A stretch of DNA of 64,000 bases from Symbiodinium natans (GCA_905221605.1 CAJNDS010002170.1:186001-250000), one strand, 5' to 3'; shown: positions 11,640-23,221, counted from the first letter of the stretch. Numbers and translations are program-made. Notes: a model not told the origin generated them from the sequence alone.

Positions 11640-11714
11640 GGTTTAGGGTTTAGGGTTTAGGGTTTAGGGTTTAGGGTTTTAGGGTTTTAGGGTTTTAGGG
11701 TTTAGGGTTTAGGG
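11640..11714 (+). repeat. Telomere-like array
   Basis: About ten TTTAGGG units, three of them expanded to eight bases (TTTTAGGG). The array directly abuts the downstream (donor) side of the minus-strand exon at 11718-11811. Confidence 0.95.
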
Positions 11715-11717
11715 TAC

Positions 11718-11811
11718 AGGCAAGTAGCTCCCTGGGCTTCTCGTAAACGGCATCGAAGGCATCACGGATGCGGCTCTCTCTCAGAGTCCCTCCCACGTCG
11801 CAAAAAAAAAG
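11718..11811 (-). CDS. Candidate exon, HAD-like phosphatase motif I
   Basis: Between two telomere-like arrays the minus strand encodes CDVGGTLRESRIRDAFDAV followed by YEKPRELLA and a GTACCC donor. DVGGTL matches the first catalytic motif of HAD-superfamily hydrolases (Asp nucleophile, then GT), and the Arg/Asp-rich follow-on is compatible with a cap region. The other HAD motifs are not seen nearby, so the rest would lie on other exons or be lost. The intron begins with the telomere-like array itself. The family call depends on a six-residue motif. Confidence 0.4.
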
Positions 11812-11831
11812 GCAAAGCGTGTGCTAGAACC

Positions 11832-11884
11832 GGGTTTAGGGTTTAGGGTTTAGGGTTTAGGGTTTAGGGTTTAGGGTTTAGGGT
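11832..11884 (+). repeat. Telomere-like array
   Basis: Seven consecutive TTTAGGG units, on the acceptor side of the HAD-like exon. Confidence 0.95.
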
Positions 11885-12099
11885 AGAACCTCGAAACCCT
11901 CTGATGGCGACAGTCCCACCAGACACGATCGAGGCTGAGTGGCCTGGGAACACCAAGGGAAGCCCTTGCTGAAGAAGGCACTTTCCGGAGCATTTCGCGT
12001 CTGATCCGAGCTTCGAAGGGTCGGTCCCAGAAGCATGCTTAAGCCTCCTAGAATGTTACGGTGGTCACCCAGATGTGGGCCGGAGGCTTGCCACTGAGA

Positions 12100-13080
12100 T
12101 GGGTGCACGTCGCCTTGCAAGAATGTTCAGTTGCGACTGCTACCCAGATGCAGCCGTTGCATTGGCTTCGCCACCGTTTCGCCCAAAGCTCCTTTTACAG
12201 GCTTGTGCGCACTGCCCCAAGCCTGTCTCCTGCCGTTTCTGTGTGAGCGTGTGACCCGGCGTAGTAACCTCCAGGCAGCACCCACAAGCCTTAGAATCCC
12301 CTGCAGGGCGCCACACTGCAGCACAGGAGCGTGCGGCCCTGAAATACTCAGGGAACCTCACAATTTGTGGGATGTGTGAGCTTCACAACAATGACCGCAG
12401 CTGCGAGTAGTCATCTTCACAACAGCTGCCTTGAAAAAGCTGCGCTTGCTTGCTTTGGGCGTTGCACGTTCCTGAGTAGTTGAGGATGTAAAATTGGGGC
12501 GCAGAACAAGATCCTGGATGAGGGTAGATCTTTGCGGTACTTAAACCTTTGTTGTGAACAAGACCTTGGGGACGCTCAAGCTCGCTGGTACAATCTAAAC
12601 CTCATTTGATGGGTGAGAAGTGTTCAACTCAAAGATTCCTGGCCGCGAAGCGTAGTCAAAAAGCATAGTCACTATCAGAATGACTATTGGATCCCTAAAC
12701 CCTAAACCCTAAACCCTCAACCCTAAACCCTAAACCCATGTCATGTGAGGTGGGGTCAAGTAGTAGGGGAGGCCGTCTGCTTGACAAAAGGTCAACACGG
12801 TCGGTCAGAGCACTCCACAGGAGCGCGAAGGTGCTCTAGGGTTTAGGGTTTAGGGTTTAGGGTACGGGGGGCAACCGAAGGGGGACAAGGAACCAAACAG
12901 TCAACCCCAACCGAAGCCCTGAATTTCACCCTGGACCAACCAACCAACAACACAAACGCACAAAACCTTTTTGTTGACTGGCACATGGCCGTCTTGAGCC
13001 AAAGTAATCACGGGTTCATTGACCCTTTTACAACCTCCAATACACTGCCTGAAATACAAACTGCAGCTCCACGCTCCCCC
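12100..13080. other. No gene seen; opposed telomere-like runs
   Basis: CCCTAAA run at 12693-12736 and TTTAGGG run at 12838-12863 face each other across about 100 bases. Frames at 12127-12379 on both strands overlap and show no domain. Confidence 0.5.
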
Positions 13081-13084
13081 TGTC

Positions 13085-13502
13085 CTAGGATTTTCTAGGA
13101 CACATTTTCTGGAGGTGCAAACCTTCGGCCAAAAGCTGCCCTTTCTCGGCGACAGCCCGCTGCATGAAATGAATTTTGTGGTTTAACGTCTTCCAGGACG
13201 AACTGTCAGCACGTTGGCCGAACTTTACCGCTGAGGATCTCTTCACCTCACACGGACAAGGTCTACGTTCCAGTAAACCGTTCCTCACCAAGGAAGTCAG
13301 CGTCCACCACCCACTCCTTTTTGACACAGCGCTTACATAGCGTTCTGGCCCTGGGTTGTGAATAACGCAGAACATCACAGTCACTGCTTGCATGCATACA
13401 GTTTCCACCCACCGTTGTATACAGAGTGGCACTCGTGGGAATGACCACCACTTTCCGGCCCCACAGCCAACGCCGAAGTCGCTGTAGACCATAACGGACC
13501 AC
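13085..13502 (-). CDS. Cys/His small ORF downstream of copia pol
   Basis: Two overlapping minus frames follow the copia ORF by about 280 bases. One reads VVVIPTSATLYTTVGGNCMH, then ASSDCDVLRYSQ and LCKRCVKKEWVV, giving a His-x4-Cys...Cys-x2-Cys arrangement that could bind zinc. The position just 3' of the copia RNase H suggests it belongs to the element. I recall similar short Cys/His tails near dinoflagellate copia ORFs but cannot name a family. The frame switches at about 13270, so it may be decayed. Confidence 0.35.
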
Positions 13503-13785
13503 CTCTCAGAGTAAAATCGTCGCCACCAAATACACAGCGAAATCGAGATTGTTCAAAACCATTTCAATACCTTGTGCCAGAACCGTCACCGTAGATATGT
13601 TAGAGGCTCTACACACCCCATCTTCCGAGCAGAACAAACCAGGCGCCAATGTCTCCTCTTCTACCTGAGTTTTCGCCATCCCTTGAAGATGCAGCCACCA
13701 TCATGACCGCCACAGCAAGAGTAGCTTTTCTCAGATCGGTTCCTTGAACCAACATTTGGAGACCCCAAAGCGCCTTCAGGTTAGC

Positions 13786-15591
13786 TTACACCTGCCCACT
13801 CATCAATTTTGTTAACAGATCTGCAAGCATATACTCTCCTCGAAGGTGTGCAATCACCATATATCCACGATCCACTAGAGACCTAACACCAGCCGCTCGA
13901 ATTCTCAGATGTCTGGGTCTCCAGCTACCAGCAGGGTATTGAATAATTGAACATGTTGATACCGAATCAGTATACAGCACCTTTTGCAACGACTCTTCAC
14001 CAGTTCCCACCAAGGAAGCAATTATAGGAGTACACGATTGAATCATTGTTGCACCCTCAATCGACGCATGTAATTCAGCTTCCGTTGTACTCAAAGCCAC
14101 CGTTGACTGTCGCTGCGTGGCCCACATAACGGGACTATCACCCCATACCACCACAGCACCAGAATGGCTCTTCTCGTTTTCACCTGCTGCAAAACTTGCA
14201 TCTGCGTAGGACTCAACCACCTTGATACCCCTGGCGTAACGTAAAAGCGAGTTTCTTTCTGTTGTCCCAGCAGCAATTCTTCCGTAAGTTATCCCCAAAG
14301 TTGGGGTTGCAGCAAGATACCTGAAGACCTCTTCGGCTTTCTTCACCACATATTTCGGCCTTCGAGAAGTCCACAATGACAGCTGGCTTGTACAGAACGC
14401 CAAATCAGGCCTCGTTTTTATTGCCACCCAGAGGAACTCCCCCACAGCCCCTTGAGCCGCCCTCAGAGAAGGAATATCCACTTCCTCCTCTTCACCAGGG
14501 GTTTCTTTAACCATCGGCAGATTACTGCCCTTTCCAGACTCATCAATCTGGTAACCACGTCTATTCAGCAAATCCCTCACGAAATCCTCTTGATTCAGAA
14601 AGAAGCTGCCATTCCTATACCAAATCTGGACACCCAAAAACTTCAGGAATCCATCACCACAGCCTGGACCGCAGAATTCAGGTTCTGAGGTTTTCCACCC
14701 CTTCCTGATCTGCTCCAGTGCTTCCCGGATCACTGTCATGTTCCCGGCCAGCAAGAAATCATCCACGTAAAGACCCATTGTCCCTACCAACTCACTTGCG
14801 CCTTCCGGCTTCGCCTGGGCCATAATTAGAAACAGACTTGGGTCAGCATTGGACCTCTGAAACTTCATTGTTTGCCCGTTTCCTGACACCCAAGACATAC
14901 CCTGAAGACGCTGATCTCGCCACTCCACCCAAGCTGCAGGACTTTCTGCCAACCCATACAGGGCTTTTCTCACAATCCACCGCTCCTCCTTTGTGCAAAG
15001 GCCCAGCTTAACCGCCGCCCTTGGGGGCTGCACTACCACCAGACGACCTTCTCTCTGCGCCTTGTTCATCGGCGCCGTCAGGAAAGCTTTTGAAATGTCC
15101 ACCCCAGCAATGACCCACCCCATACAAGCAGGGTGCCTTACCTGGCACCGAAAGGTTGTTGAGTCCAACCCAGGAGCATACAGCGAGTGACGACTTAAGG
15201 ACCTAGGCCCTTCATATTCAGTGGCCGCTGTTGTGGAAATAAAGTTTCCACATGCGCAGATGCGAGCCCGTCTTCTTCCAGTTCCCTGTTTTCTGGTAAA
15301 CACCACCAGACTGGGCACGTATTCGATCACCGGTGCATTAGGTTCTTCAGCCAATTTATCCAGCTTTTCTTGAGTCGGTGGTTCCACCACCTCCAACTCT
15401 TTAACCAATGACGCTACCTCGTCTGACAACGGTTCCCTCCACTTCTCAAGCTCCTGCATTGCTTCTTGTGTTGGGATAGTTTTGGTCTGTAAGAACTCAA
15501 CCTCCTCCGCCGTTTCAAGCGCTTTGTTCTCCTGCACGATCTGCTGAACTTGTGCCGCTTTGACCAAAAACCTTGCTAGCTGTTCCTCCAC
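13786..15591 (-). mobile_element. Ty1/copia reverse transcriptase-RNase H ORF
   Basis: A 601-codon frame encodes the C-terminal half of a copia polyprotein. RT domain: VDISKAFLTAPM with the motif A aspartate at about residue 165, ALYGLAESPAAWVEW at about 210-224, and the catalytic GLYVDDFLLAG with YVDD at about 275-278. RNase H: SYADASFAAGENEKSHSGAV (Asp at about 464), ALSTTEAELHASIEGA (Glu at about 504), LYTDSVSTCSII (Asp at about 542), and the family-typical ending EYMLADLLTKLMSG. All catalytic residues are present with no internal stop. The frame is closed upstream by TAA at 15602-15604 and the first codon used is GTG, so this is not a natural start. Integrase, protease and gag are not seen, and no LTR pair was recognised. 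It is an intact domain in a truncated or split element. Confidence 0.93.
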
Positions 15592-15599
15592 TCTTTTTG

Positions 15600-16860
15600 C
15601 TTAACCAGCCAGTCTCTAGTCTCTGATCCTTTCTCTTCATTCGACTCATTGGCCGATTTATTGGCGATTTCCAGGGTTTCGAGCGAGCCCCGCGAAGCGC
15701 GCGCCCTAGGCGCCGCGGAAAGAAGGGGGTACGACAGTCTGCAGCAGGTCCCATGCCTTGAGAAGCGCAGGGTTTTCGAAGACTGGGAACTTGAGCCTGC
15801 TTGCAGCCCATTGAAGGCTGCAAAGCCTCAGGAAGCCAAGCCCCTGAGAAACCCTTCGAAGCCCGGATCCGACGCGGCTTCCGAGCTGCGGGACACCGCC
15901 TTGGGGGGTTATAAGGGGATTGAGAGGCTGTTGAGAGGCCCCAGGGGATTTTCGAGTTGAGGGCCGGCTGTGTTTCGAGGCTTGAGAAGTGTTTGTGAGG
16001 TTTTGAGAGGTTGAGGCTTTTGGGGCCTTTGGGAGGGGAGTTGCAGGTTTTCGCGACCTTGAAGTCGCCGGAGTTGCCGGTCACAAGTTGCACAGTTGGG
16101 CTTCGGAGTTGGGCTTCGGGGTCCTGGGTTCAACGGATTCAGGGTGCACCCGGGGCCTAAAGTTGCATGGGACTTTTTTTCTCGCAGCCACATTGTCGCG
16201 CCTTGAGTCGCTCCGACGCATGAGCACCCACAGTGCTTGAAAGCGAGAGCAGAATGCCAGAGAAGCGAAAGCTGAGGCATGACCCGTCGGGCCCGACTCT
16301 GCATGGCTCGAACCTTGGGACGTAGTTGCATCGTGTGTGCAGCAAGCCGCGATCCTGCCCTGCAGCCTGGGATGTTCGAAGATTGGGCCTGATCATCCAG
16401 ATGTGCATTGCAGGGTGGTGAACGGAGTCTTTTGCCTAAATAGGGGGAGGCTTGCTCTAAGCCGCCTCACAAGGAAAAACATAAAGTCAGGACCCCGGTC
16501 AAAGCTACAGCTCCAGGCAAGGCTATGCTGTGGACATTTCTTTCTGGGCAAAGGTACCATCGTCACAATTACCCAAGTCCTCTTGTAAGTATGAGTAGTC
16601 GTTCCGACCACTAATGACTTCCATCTGATGCCAGTGCTCAAACTGATCACGCCGACCGAGAAAATCTGACATCATTCGATGCCCTATACCCTATACCCCA
16701 GACTGCATGTAGAGCTAGAACACGCCTTGAATCTCAGAATGCCAAAAAAATCGAACGTGGTCAAACAATCAAGTCCTGATTATAAGCACCTCAAAAAGAA
16801 TGAACTCAAAGTACTCGGATCCTTATCCTACGTGCCCGTAAATGGTAGGATCCCACAGCA
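15600..16860. other. Upstream of copia; no gene assigned
   Basis: A minus frame at 15515-16093 overlaps the copia start in another phase, and a plus frame at 15649-15960 overlaps it. Neither shows integrase motifs or other domains. If the copia element extends upstream it is heavily frameshifted here. No telomere-like run is present. Confidence 0.45.
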
Positions 16861-16868
16861 CGGTCTGC

Positions 16869-17807
16869 ATGTTGCATGTATGGAGGCCTTCCGGCCAAGA
16901 GGTGGCCGCCATAGCCATGCATCAGCTCACGGACGTCAAAAGCTTGAAGAGAGAGTTGTGCCGACTCTGTGGGGTGCCACGTTTTCGGCAGAGGCTTTTG
17001 AAAGGCTCTGCTGTGCTGGAGGATGCTGACGAGCTGACATCACCCATTGATGTCCAGATGGTTGTGTTGCCCTTCATCGCAGCGAATGACGAGCAGAGGC
17101 AAGAAATGACAGATGCTGTAGCCGACGGCCGTATCTTGGATGTTGAGAAGCTGCTCAAACTGCCGCAAGACCCCAACCTCGGCGGACCCCGGGGCGGACG
17201 CTTGCCGCCGCTTGTTTCGGCATCCATGGTAGGCCGTGCAGACGTGGTTCGCTTGCTTCTAGAGGCCAGTGCAGACAAGGACTCGACCGACGGCAACGGT
17301 TCCACGGCTCTTCGCACTGCATCCTATCTTGGCCGTGCCGACGTGGTGCGCGAGCTCTTGGAGGCGGGTGCAAGCAAAGACCTCTGCAACCACAGCGGCT
17401 CCACACCTCTCGAAGTGGCATCGAAGTTTCGTCACCTGGAGACAACCCGTGTCTTGCTGGAAGCGGGCGCTGACAAGGAGCTTGCCGATCAGGAGGGTTT
17501 CACACCTCTTCTCAGTGCCGCAGCAAATGTCCATGTGGACATGGTGCGCCTATTGTTGGATGCTGGGGCGCATCACGGTGTCTCCGACAACAACGGTCTT
17601 ACAGCCCTTCACCATGCTTCAAACATTTACTGGCTTGAAAAGGAGGAGGCAGCGATCGATACGGCGCGGCTGCTTCTCGATACTGGTGCTGACAGGGCAG
17701 CAACCGACAATGATGGCCGCACGGCCCTGGAATATGCAGTCGAGGGTGGCCTTACCCAGCTTGAGAGCATGCTTCGCGCAAAGAGGCGCAGACTGAGAGC
17801 AGACTGA
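16869..17807 (+). CDS. Ubiquitin-like N-terminus plus ankyrin repeats, single exon
   Basis: A 312-residue frame, the cleanest gene here. Residues 1-70 (MLHVWRPSGQEVA..., SLKRELCRLCGVPRFRQRLL, VQMVVLPF) match the ubiquitin-like module that precedes ankyrin repeats in many dinoflagellate proteins. Residues 110-303 hold about six ankyrin repeats with canonical pieces such as GRADVVRLLLEA, GSTALRTASYLGRADVV, GFTPLLSAAA and GRTALEYAVEGG; the fifth carries an insertion around YWLEKEE. The start at 16869 is preferred over the upstream in-frame ATG at 16842 because the module begins MLHVW. The tail is basic (RAKRRRLRAD). It probably mediates protein-protein contacts; the partner is unknown. A single exon among split genes suggests a retrocopy, but no spliced-leader relic or poly-A was found. 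Confidence 0.9.
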   Translation: MLHVWRPSGQEVAAIAMHQLTDVKSLKRELCRLCGVPRFRQRLLKGSAVLEDADELTSPIDVQMVVLPFIAANDEQRQEMTDAVADGRILDVEKLLKLPQDPNLGGPRGGRLPPLVSASMVGRADVVRLLLEASADKDSTDGNGSTALRTASYLGRADVVRELLEAGASKDLCNHSGSTPLEVASKFRHLETTRVLLEAGADKELADQEGFTPLLSAAANVHVDMVRLLLDAGAHHGVSDNNGLTALHHASNIYWLEKEEAAIDTARLLLDTGADRAATDNDGRTALEYAVEGGLTQLESMLRAKRRRLRAD

Positions 17808-17809
17808 CC

Positions 17810-19325
17810 TTTGCAGAGAGTGAGATTCACGCGCTTATCCATGCCGCTGGATGATCGATGAACATCCGCAAAGAGTCGACCACTGCAAATGCCGAACCTC
17901 CGGATGCCTATCCTTTTGCAGTTTTGCTCGCGCACCACCCTCAGAAGTAGGGATGCCTGTGCAGCTTGACTTTCTCGGGCTGGGCCCTTCCATCGTTTGA
18001 CCTTGACAATGGTACTTTGTTCTCGATGGTTCTCGTCGTCCTAGTTGTCCTGTCCAGGGAGTAGTCGGCGTAGCACATGGAAGGATTTTGGGCTGCTGCT
18101 TCATCCGAGTTCTGTTTTCTTGACCGGCCGGCTAAGTGTGACGGTTCCTGGCAATGTGGTCAAGCAGGTGGCCGAGGGAGTTTCGCTCCAACCACCGGAA
18201 GGGTATGGAGTTGTCTGTAAATATTATACAAACCAATTTACAGGAATGTAGCGCGCACACCTATGTATGTATACACAAACATATAGGCAAGCATGTAAGA
18301 ATCGACACTTATAAATATGTACGCGTGTATGGACGGACGGATGGATGGATTGTACGTACGTACATACGTGTGCATACATGTATGTATCCACATGCACGTA
18401 CATATGTGTTGGTATGTGCACGTGATGTGTGTAAGTAACGTGGAAGTTCCATGATGGAGAAGGCATTCGTAGAGCCCTCGCAGCATGCGTTCAAGATTCT
18501 AAGATGTGCCAAAAGCCTTTCACACTGCGGAGTCTGGGCCTCTGGAGACCATGGCCCGGATAGTAGGGGTGTGTATCTTCGAGGCCTTTGTAGCGCCCTT
18601 CCTTGGAGGTTGAGCCATCGCAGAAGTATACTCCCTGCCAAGACACCCCACTTTAGAAAACCCTAAAGCCTAACCTGCACTTCAGAAAGAGACTCAAGTC
18701 CAGTTGCCTTTAGGTGCATTCTACTGTCCTAGGATTAGGAGTTCGGGAATTCGGCTTCTTTTGCAAGGATTAGCGTTGCCACTAGTGAGGGCGAATATCG
18801 CCGTGTTATCCCATTGTGATTACAGCATAACATGCACCGTTTAAGGTTGCAGGGTAAGGCCTTAGGATTTAAGGGCCTCATTTGCTTTTCAGAACTTACG
18901 AGGGCAAAATCGGAGCCCAGGAGGCAGTCCTCAAAATACAGTCCCTGTGTGAAAACAAGAGCTTCCGGCGGTTCTCCGCGTCAGATGACGAAGGCCAGCT
19001 GCTGAGGCAAAGGCCTTGTGAGTCGCTGTTTCACTGGCCAGTGACGCACCGGCCAAGATCACAGAATGGTGTGTTTGCCATTCGGCATGGTAGACGATAC
19101 ATTGCGAGCAGTAGGCTTCACAGGAAATCCCGTGCAGAAAAAAAACCCTCAAATGGAGGCGTGTATCCGTGAACTGTGTGACAACCACGGCGTGATGCCA
19201 CATACACCCATGGCGCAGTGTCCCACTACGGAGTTTTGAACAGCCATGAACCCTGTTATACACCGCCTGAACATTGTAAACCCTCCCTAAACCCTAAACC
19301 CTGGCACCCCTAAGCCCTAAACCCT
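17810..19325. other. No gene; tetranucleotide-rich region
   Basis: At 18240-18430 there is a palindrome-rich stretch of GTAC, GTAT, ACAT and GGAT words (for example TACGTACGTACATACG). Elsewhere short frames only. Telomere-like units reappear at 19279-19325. Confidence 0.6.
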
Positions 19326-19328
19326 CAG

Positions 19329-19405
19329 TGGACACCCTCACCATCGGCACGAAGCCCAGGGAGCTCCCCAACGCGCCAAAGGGCCCGGCGAGTGGCAGGC
19401 AGCTG
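19329..19405 (+). CDS. Candidate exon, unidentified
   Basis: After CCCTCAG the frame reads VDTLTIGTKPRELPNAPKG then PASGRQL, ending at a GTAGCT donor. Telomere-like units flank both sides (19279-19325 and beyond 19440). It has ordinary codon use and no recognisable domain. Confidence 0.35.
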
Positions 19406-20069
19406 GTAGCTCAATCTTCCCGAGAAACCGTGAGGGTTGTTTCTTTAGGGGTTTTTTGGTTTGGGCTTCTTAGGGTTCAGGGCTACGAGGGCCTTTTTAG
19501 GGTTACTAGGGTTTAGGGTCACTAGGGTATAACTATGAGCGTTGCTTCTTTAGGGGTGTTTGGCTTAGGCTTCTTAAGGTTTAGGGTTGCCAGGGCTTTG
19601 GTACTAGGGTCGAATATTCTCTCCAGAAGCTGCCCTAAGGTTGACTCGGCCTACCTCCCTTAAGTGCCCCTAAACCCTAAACCCTAAACCCTAAACCCTA
19701 AACCCTTAAATGGTAGGCACTGAACGTAGCGGTGGGGGATGGTTGCACGGGATCTTGTGGAGCCTTGGACCCTAGACCGTAAAGTTTTTAACCCCGAAGC
19801 CCCTAGAACTCGAAACCCCTATGAGCCTACAACCCTGAATTCCGAAAGGCGCAAGAAAGTCGTAGCTTTCATTCTCAGCTCGGGTTCGGGGCGAATTTGC
19901 AGCGCACAAGTCCAAGTCCCAAGCTATAGGGCGTTCAGACTACAGGGTCCAGGGTTTAGGGCTCAGGTTTCAGGTTCGATAAGATTGTCTGGTGGCTTAG
20001 GGTTTTTAAGATTGTGTTGCATAGTTGCGGGGTGACCATCGGCATGATAAGCGCAGTATTCGGGAAGGT

Positions 20070-20084
20070 GGGGGGGGGGGGGGG
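20070..20084 (+). repeat. Poly-G tract
   Basis: A run of about 15 G residues with CC after it, inside non-coding sequence. Confidence 0.9.
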
Positions 20085-20579
20085 GCCGGGGTTCTGGTGA
20101 CGTCTTAGATCCGGCCGGCATTTCCGTTGCATGCAGGGTCTTGTTGCATTATTGAGCTGCAGCATTTGCCGGTGTGGCCCTCGTTTGTTGTTGAATTGCT
20201 GTGGCTTGTACAGCATGTTTAGTCGCATCAGGTCCAGTCCGCTGATGAACCTCAGAAGTGTTGTACCTGGTCAGACCGAGGGCATAATGTGACTGTCAGG
20301 CAGTCACTGACCAGAGGAAAAAGTTCTCCCGCATAGTGGTAGTAGTTGCAATGCAAATATAGTCGCAATGCAAATGTCCGTCGGCGGCGTGGGGCGTCGT
20401 GGTGTCACGTGCACGCTGCCGTGGAGGTTGGAGGCAGGACATTTTGAGTCGATGCTTGCAGCAGGGAGTTCTGGCTGCCTTCACGAGACATGAGACCACC
20501 CAAGCAGATGATTGAGTTCTATTCCCCAGCTTTCGAGGAATGCACATGAGAGATGCACATAATCCCCACACACTCACTC

Positions 20580-20618
20580 ACTGACGCACGCACGCACGCA
20601 CACGCACGCGCACGCGCA

Positions 20619-20703
<85 letters not shown>

Positions 20704-20940
20704 GCGCCCGCACACGCGCGCCCGCACACGCACACGCACACGCGCACCACGCGCACCACGCGCACCACGCGCACCACGCGCACCACCCGCACCACGCGCA
20801 CCACGCGCACCACGCGCACACGCACACGCACACGCACACACCCACACCCGCACCCACACCCACACGCACAGGCGCAGGCACACGCACACGGACACGCGCA
20901 CCCGCGCGCGCGCGCGCCCGCGCTCGCGCGCGCGAGGATC
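20580..20940. repeat. (CA)n microsatellite with (CGCACCACG)n and CG-rich tails
   Basis: GCAC words pass into about 75 bases of pure CA at 20624-20700, then eight or nine copies of a 9-bp CGCACCACG-like unit at about 20738-20820, then CA/CG/CCCA mixtures to 20935. The long His/Thr, Cys/Val and Arg/Val frames over it are artefacts of stopless repeats. Confidence 0.95.
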
Positions 20941-21497
20941 ACGGAACCAGCGTGATTTTGGTGAATTGTTGAGAGATGTGCCACAGCGCCATAGTCATTC
21001 TGTGTGTGGTCGTGGTATGTTGTGGTAGAACTTGATTGATACACAAACCAATGCAAACTGCACTCACTCAATGTCATGCAACATCAAGACAAATCATTGA
21101 CGCAAACATGCGTTGTTGACTGTGCTGTAGGCATCAGAGAAACAGTTCTGGCTCATGCACGCAGAAACGATCGGCAAGCGTTTGGAAGCACAGCTCTCGG
21201 AAGCGGCATGGCCCAGCAGGTCTGATTGTTCTGAGGCCCGAGTTTTGTGACAGAAGTTGTAGGCAGCGAGCGCCAAAAGACAGTATGCTCGTATGCATTG
21301 TTGGTGCACTACAGTGATGTGTGGTGGGAATGGCGGAAATCGTGGGGAAAGGTGGGAAATGGTTGGAATGGCGAAGGGTGGTGGGCAATGGTGGGTAATG
21401 CAGGGCTATGGTGGGGTAATGCTTGACAATAGTTTGTAATGGTGGGTACTGGTGGGACTGGGGTACGTTCAATTTGTAGAAAGCTGGTGGCCGACTC

Positions 21498-21757
21498 TGG
21501 CAGGCACCACAGGCAGCTGGACAGTTCACTGCGCAGCTCTTAGCGTGATGAGCTTTCGCGCCAGCAGAGTATTTATAGTGACAGTGCTGCAGAAACGTCC
21601 ACCAGAGCCAGAACCTGCGCTCCTTGATGCTCCGCACGGGATATCAAGGGAAGCGGAGCGGAAGCAGCTTTAGCCAACAAGGTCAAGAATGTCCAGACCG
21701 TCCTGACCAGCAGCGAACCCGTCCGCGTGCAGGCAGACGAGTGTGGTCAGGGCTGGG
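21498..21757. repeat. Exon-like block, copy 1 of 2
   Basis: About 260 bases are shared with 23468-23729 (GGCAGCTGGAC, CGCAGCTCTTAGCGTGATGA, CCAGACCGTCCTGACCAGCA and more), with point changes and small gaps. Both strands stay open: plus reads ALSVMSFRASRVF, minus reads AGAKAHHAKSCAVN. A 33-bp piece (22279-22311) is also shared with 23804-23836, so the duplication continues after a length-variable gap. Which strand is coding is not settled. Confidence 0.8.
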
Positions 21758-22278
21758 AGAATGCAGTCGGATGTATGAGGGCATTGCCATGTTAATGCTG
21801 CAGAGTTTAACCTGTGGCCCAACGGCATGAACCATATGCGGCCCAAAAGGCACGGGGTTTTCTCGATCTGAGCCCAAATCCGACGTACGCTCTGACACCT
21901 GCAGGTGCAGGCCAGCATCGAAGCTCAAGAAGCGGAGCAGGCCGCTGTGTGGTGCGGCTCTACCCGGCTCTACCCGGCTCTACCCCCCCTTCCTCTTCTC
22001 ACCTATTGAAATTTGCCACCCCGACATCACATATACCCCCAGTTAAAACAACTGGTACTGCAAGGCACATGCATTGTCAAAGTCTCGTTGCATTAGGACC
22101 ACTGGGGGGGTTCAATCTTAAGAGAGGAGAGTATCAGACTCGGTGCAGGCAGCCAGCGTTCCTTTTAGGTTGGAATATTCCTTTTCGGGCTTCGCAGGTC
22201 TTAGGACTTCGCGGTTTCGAGTATGGGGTTTGGGGCTTTTTGATACATACGAGGTTTTGGGTTCAAGGTTTAGGAATC

Positions 22279-22311
22279 ATGGGACCCGAATATGATCACC
22301 AGTATCCCATG
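22279..22311 (+). repeat. Identical 33-bp piece shared with 23804-23836
   Basis: Contains ACCCGAATATGATCACCAGT. In copy 1 it lies 522 bases after the 260-bp block, in copy 2 only 75 bases after it. Plus reading is MGPEYDHQYPM. Confidence 0.85.
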
Positions 22312-22547
22312 TGGTCAATAGTGGTGGTGCATTTCTCGTCGGCTGGGAGTTCTGTTTCTTTGTGTATAGATGTGGTTGCTTTTTGGCTTCAGCTTTTGGG
22401 GCTTAAGGTTCCAAGGCTTGGGGGTTTTGAGTTTTGAGGCTTGCAAGGGTGCAGGGGCTCGGGGTCTGAGGGTTGGAAGGTTCTGGTTTCAGAGTTGTAG
22501 GGTCCAGGGGCTCAAGGTTTACGCGATTTCGACACGGATCCCGAGCC

Positions 22548-22548
<1 letters not shown>

Positions 22549-22583
<35 letters not shown>
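22549..22583 (+). repeat. Poly-C tract, 35 residues
   Basis: Uninterrupted C run; a second C tract lies at about 22651-22660. Confidence 0.97.
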
Positions 22584-22585
<2 letters not shown>

Positions 22586-23169
22586 ACAAAAGAACAGCAC
22601 TGAAACCCAGAAATCTTCGAGCATGTCAGTCTGAAGCTTGAACCAGAATGCCCCCCCCCCCGCCCACCCAGGTTGAATATAAAACAACTCTTGGGTTCTC
22701 GTTCCCCCTATGTCGTCGGGCTTTGAAAGGCAGAGGGCCCACAGAAACCCTAGGGTTCAAGCTTCACGTGTCCAGGGTGCAGGGCTCCATATTGTTTTTC
22801 TGTTTTGCGATAGGTACGGCTATCTTTGGAAATTGTCTATCATCACCGCGGCTCTTGCTTCGTGTTGTTCCTGATCACACTAGCCTAAGCCCCTCCCTCT
22901 GATGTTACGTCCATCCCCCCCGCCCCCAATATTGCCCCACTCCCAAGACGAACCAGACATTGTTGGGCGGGCTTCATTGTTGGGGAAGTGCACTAAGCCC
23001 TTGGTGTTCCACCCTTGTCGCCGTAGAGGAGATGCTCGGGGGCCGGCTACCAGCGGGCTTTGTGTTGGCTGGCAAGAAGGTGCCACCATCCCCGACCCCC
23101 CCCCCCTCCCCGGCCTCCATTCATTTCTATCTCTGCTGACCCGGCCCTAACCCCTAAACCCTAAACCCG

Positions 23170-23221
23170 CTATAGTAGCTACAGTAGCTATAGTAGCTAC
23201 AGTAGCTAAAGTAGCTACAGT
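23170..23221 (+). repeat. 9-bp tandem repeat AGCTA(C/T)AGT
   Basis: About six units, with C and T (then A) alternating at position six, giving an 18-bp higher period. Confidence 0.9.

Noticed and set aside
15515-16093. 192-codon minus frame upstream of copia
   Set aside because: No integrase or other motif; its end overlaps the copia ORF in the wrong phase.
20519-21077. His/Thr- and Cys/Val-rich proteins
   Set aside because: Translations of CA and CGCACCACG repeats.
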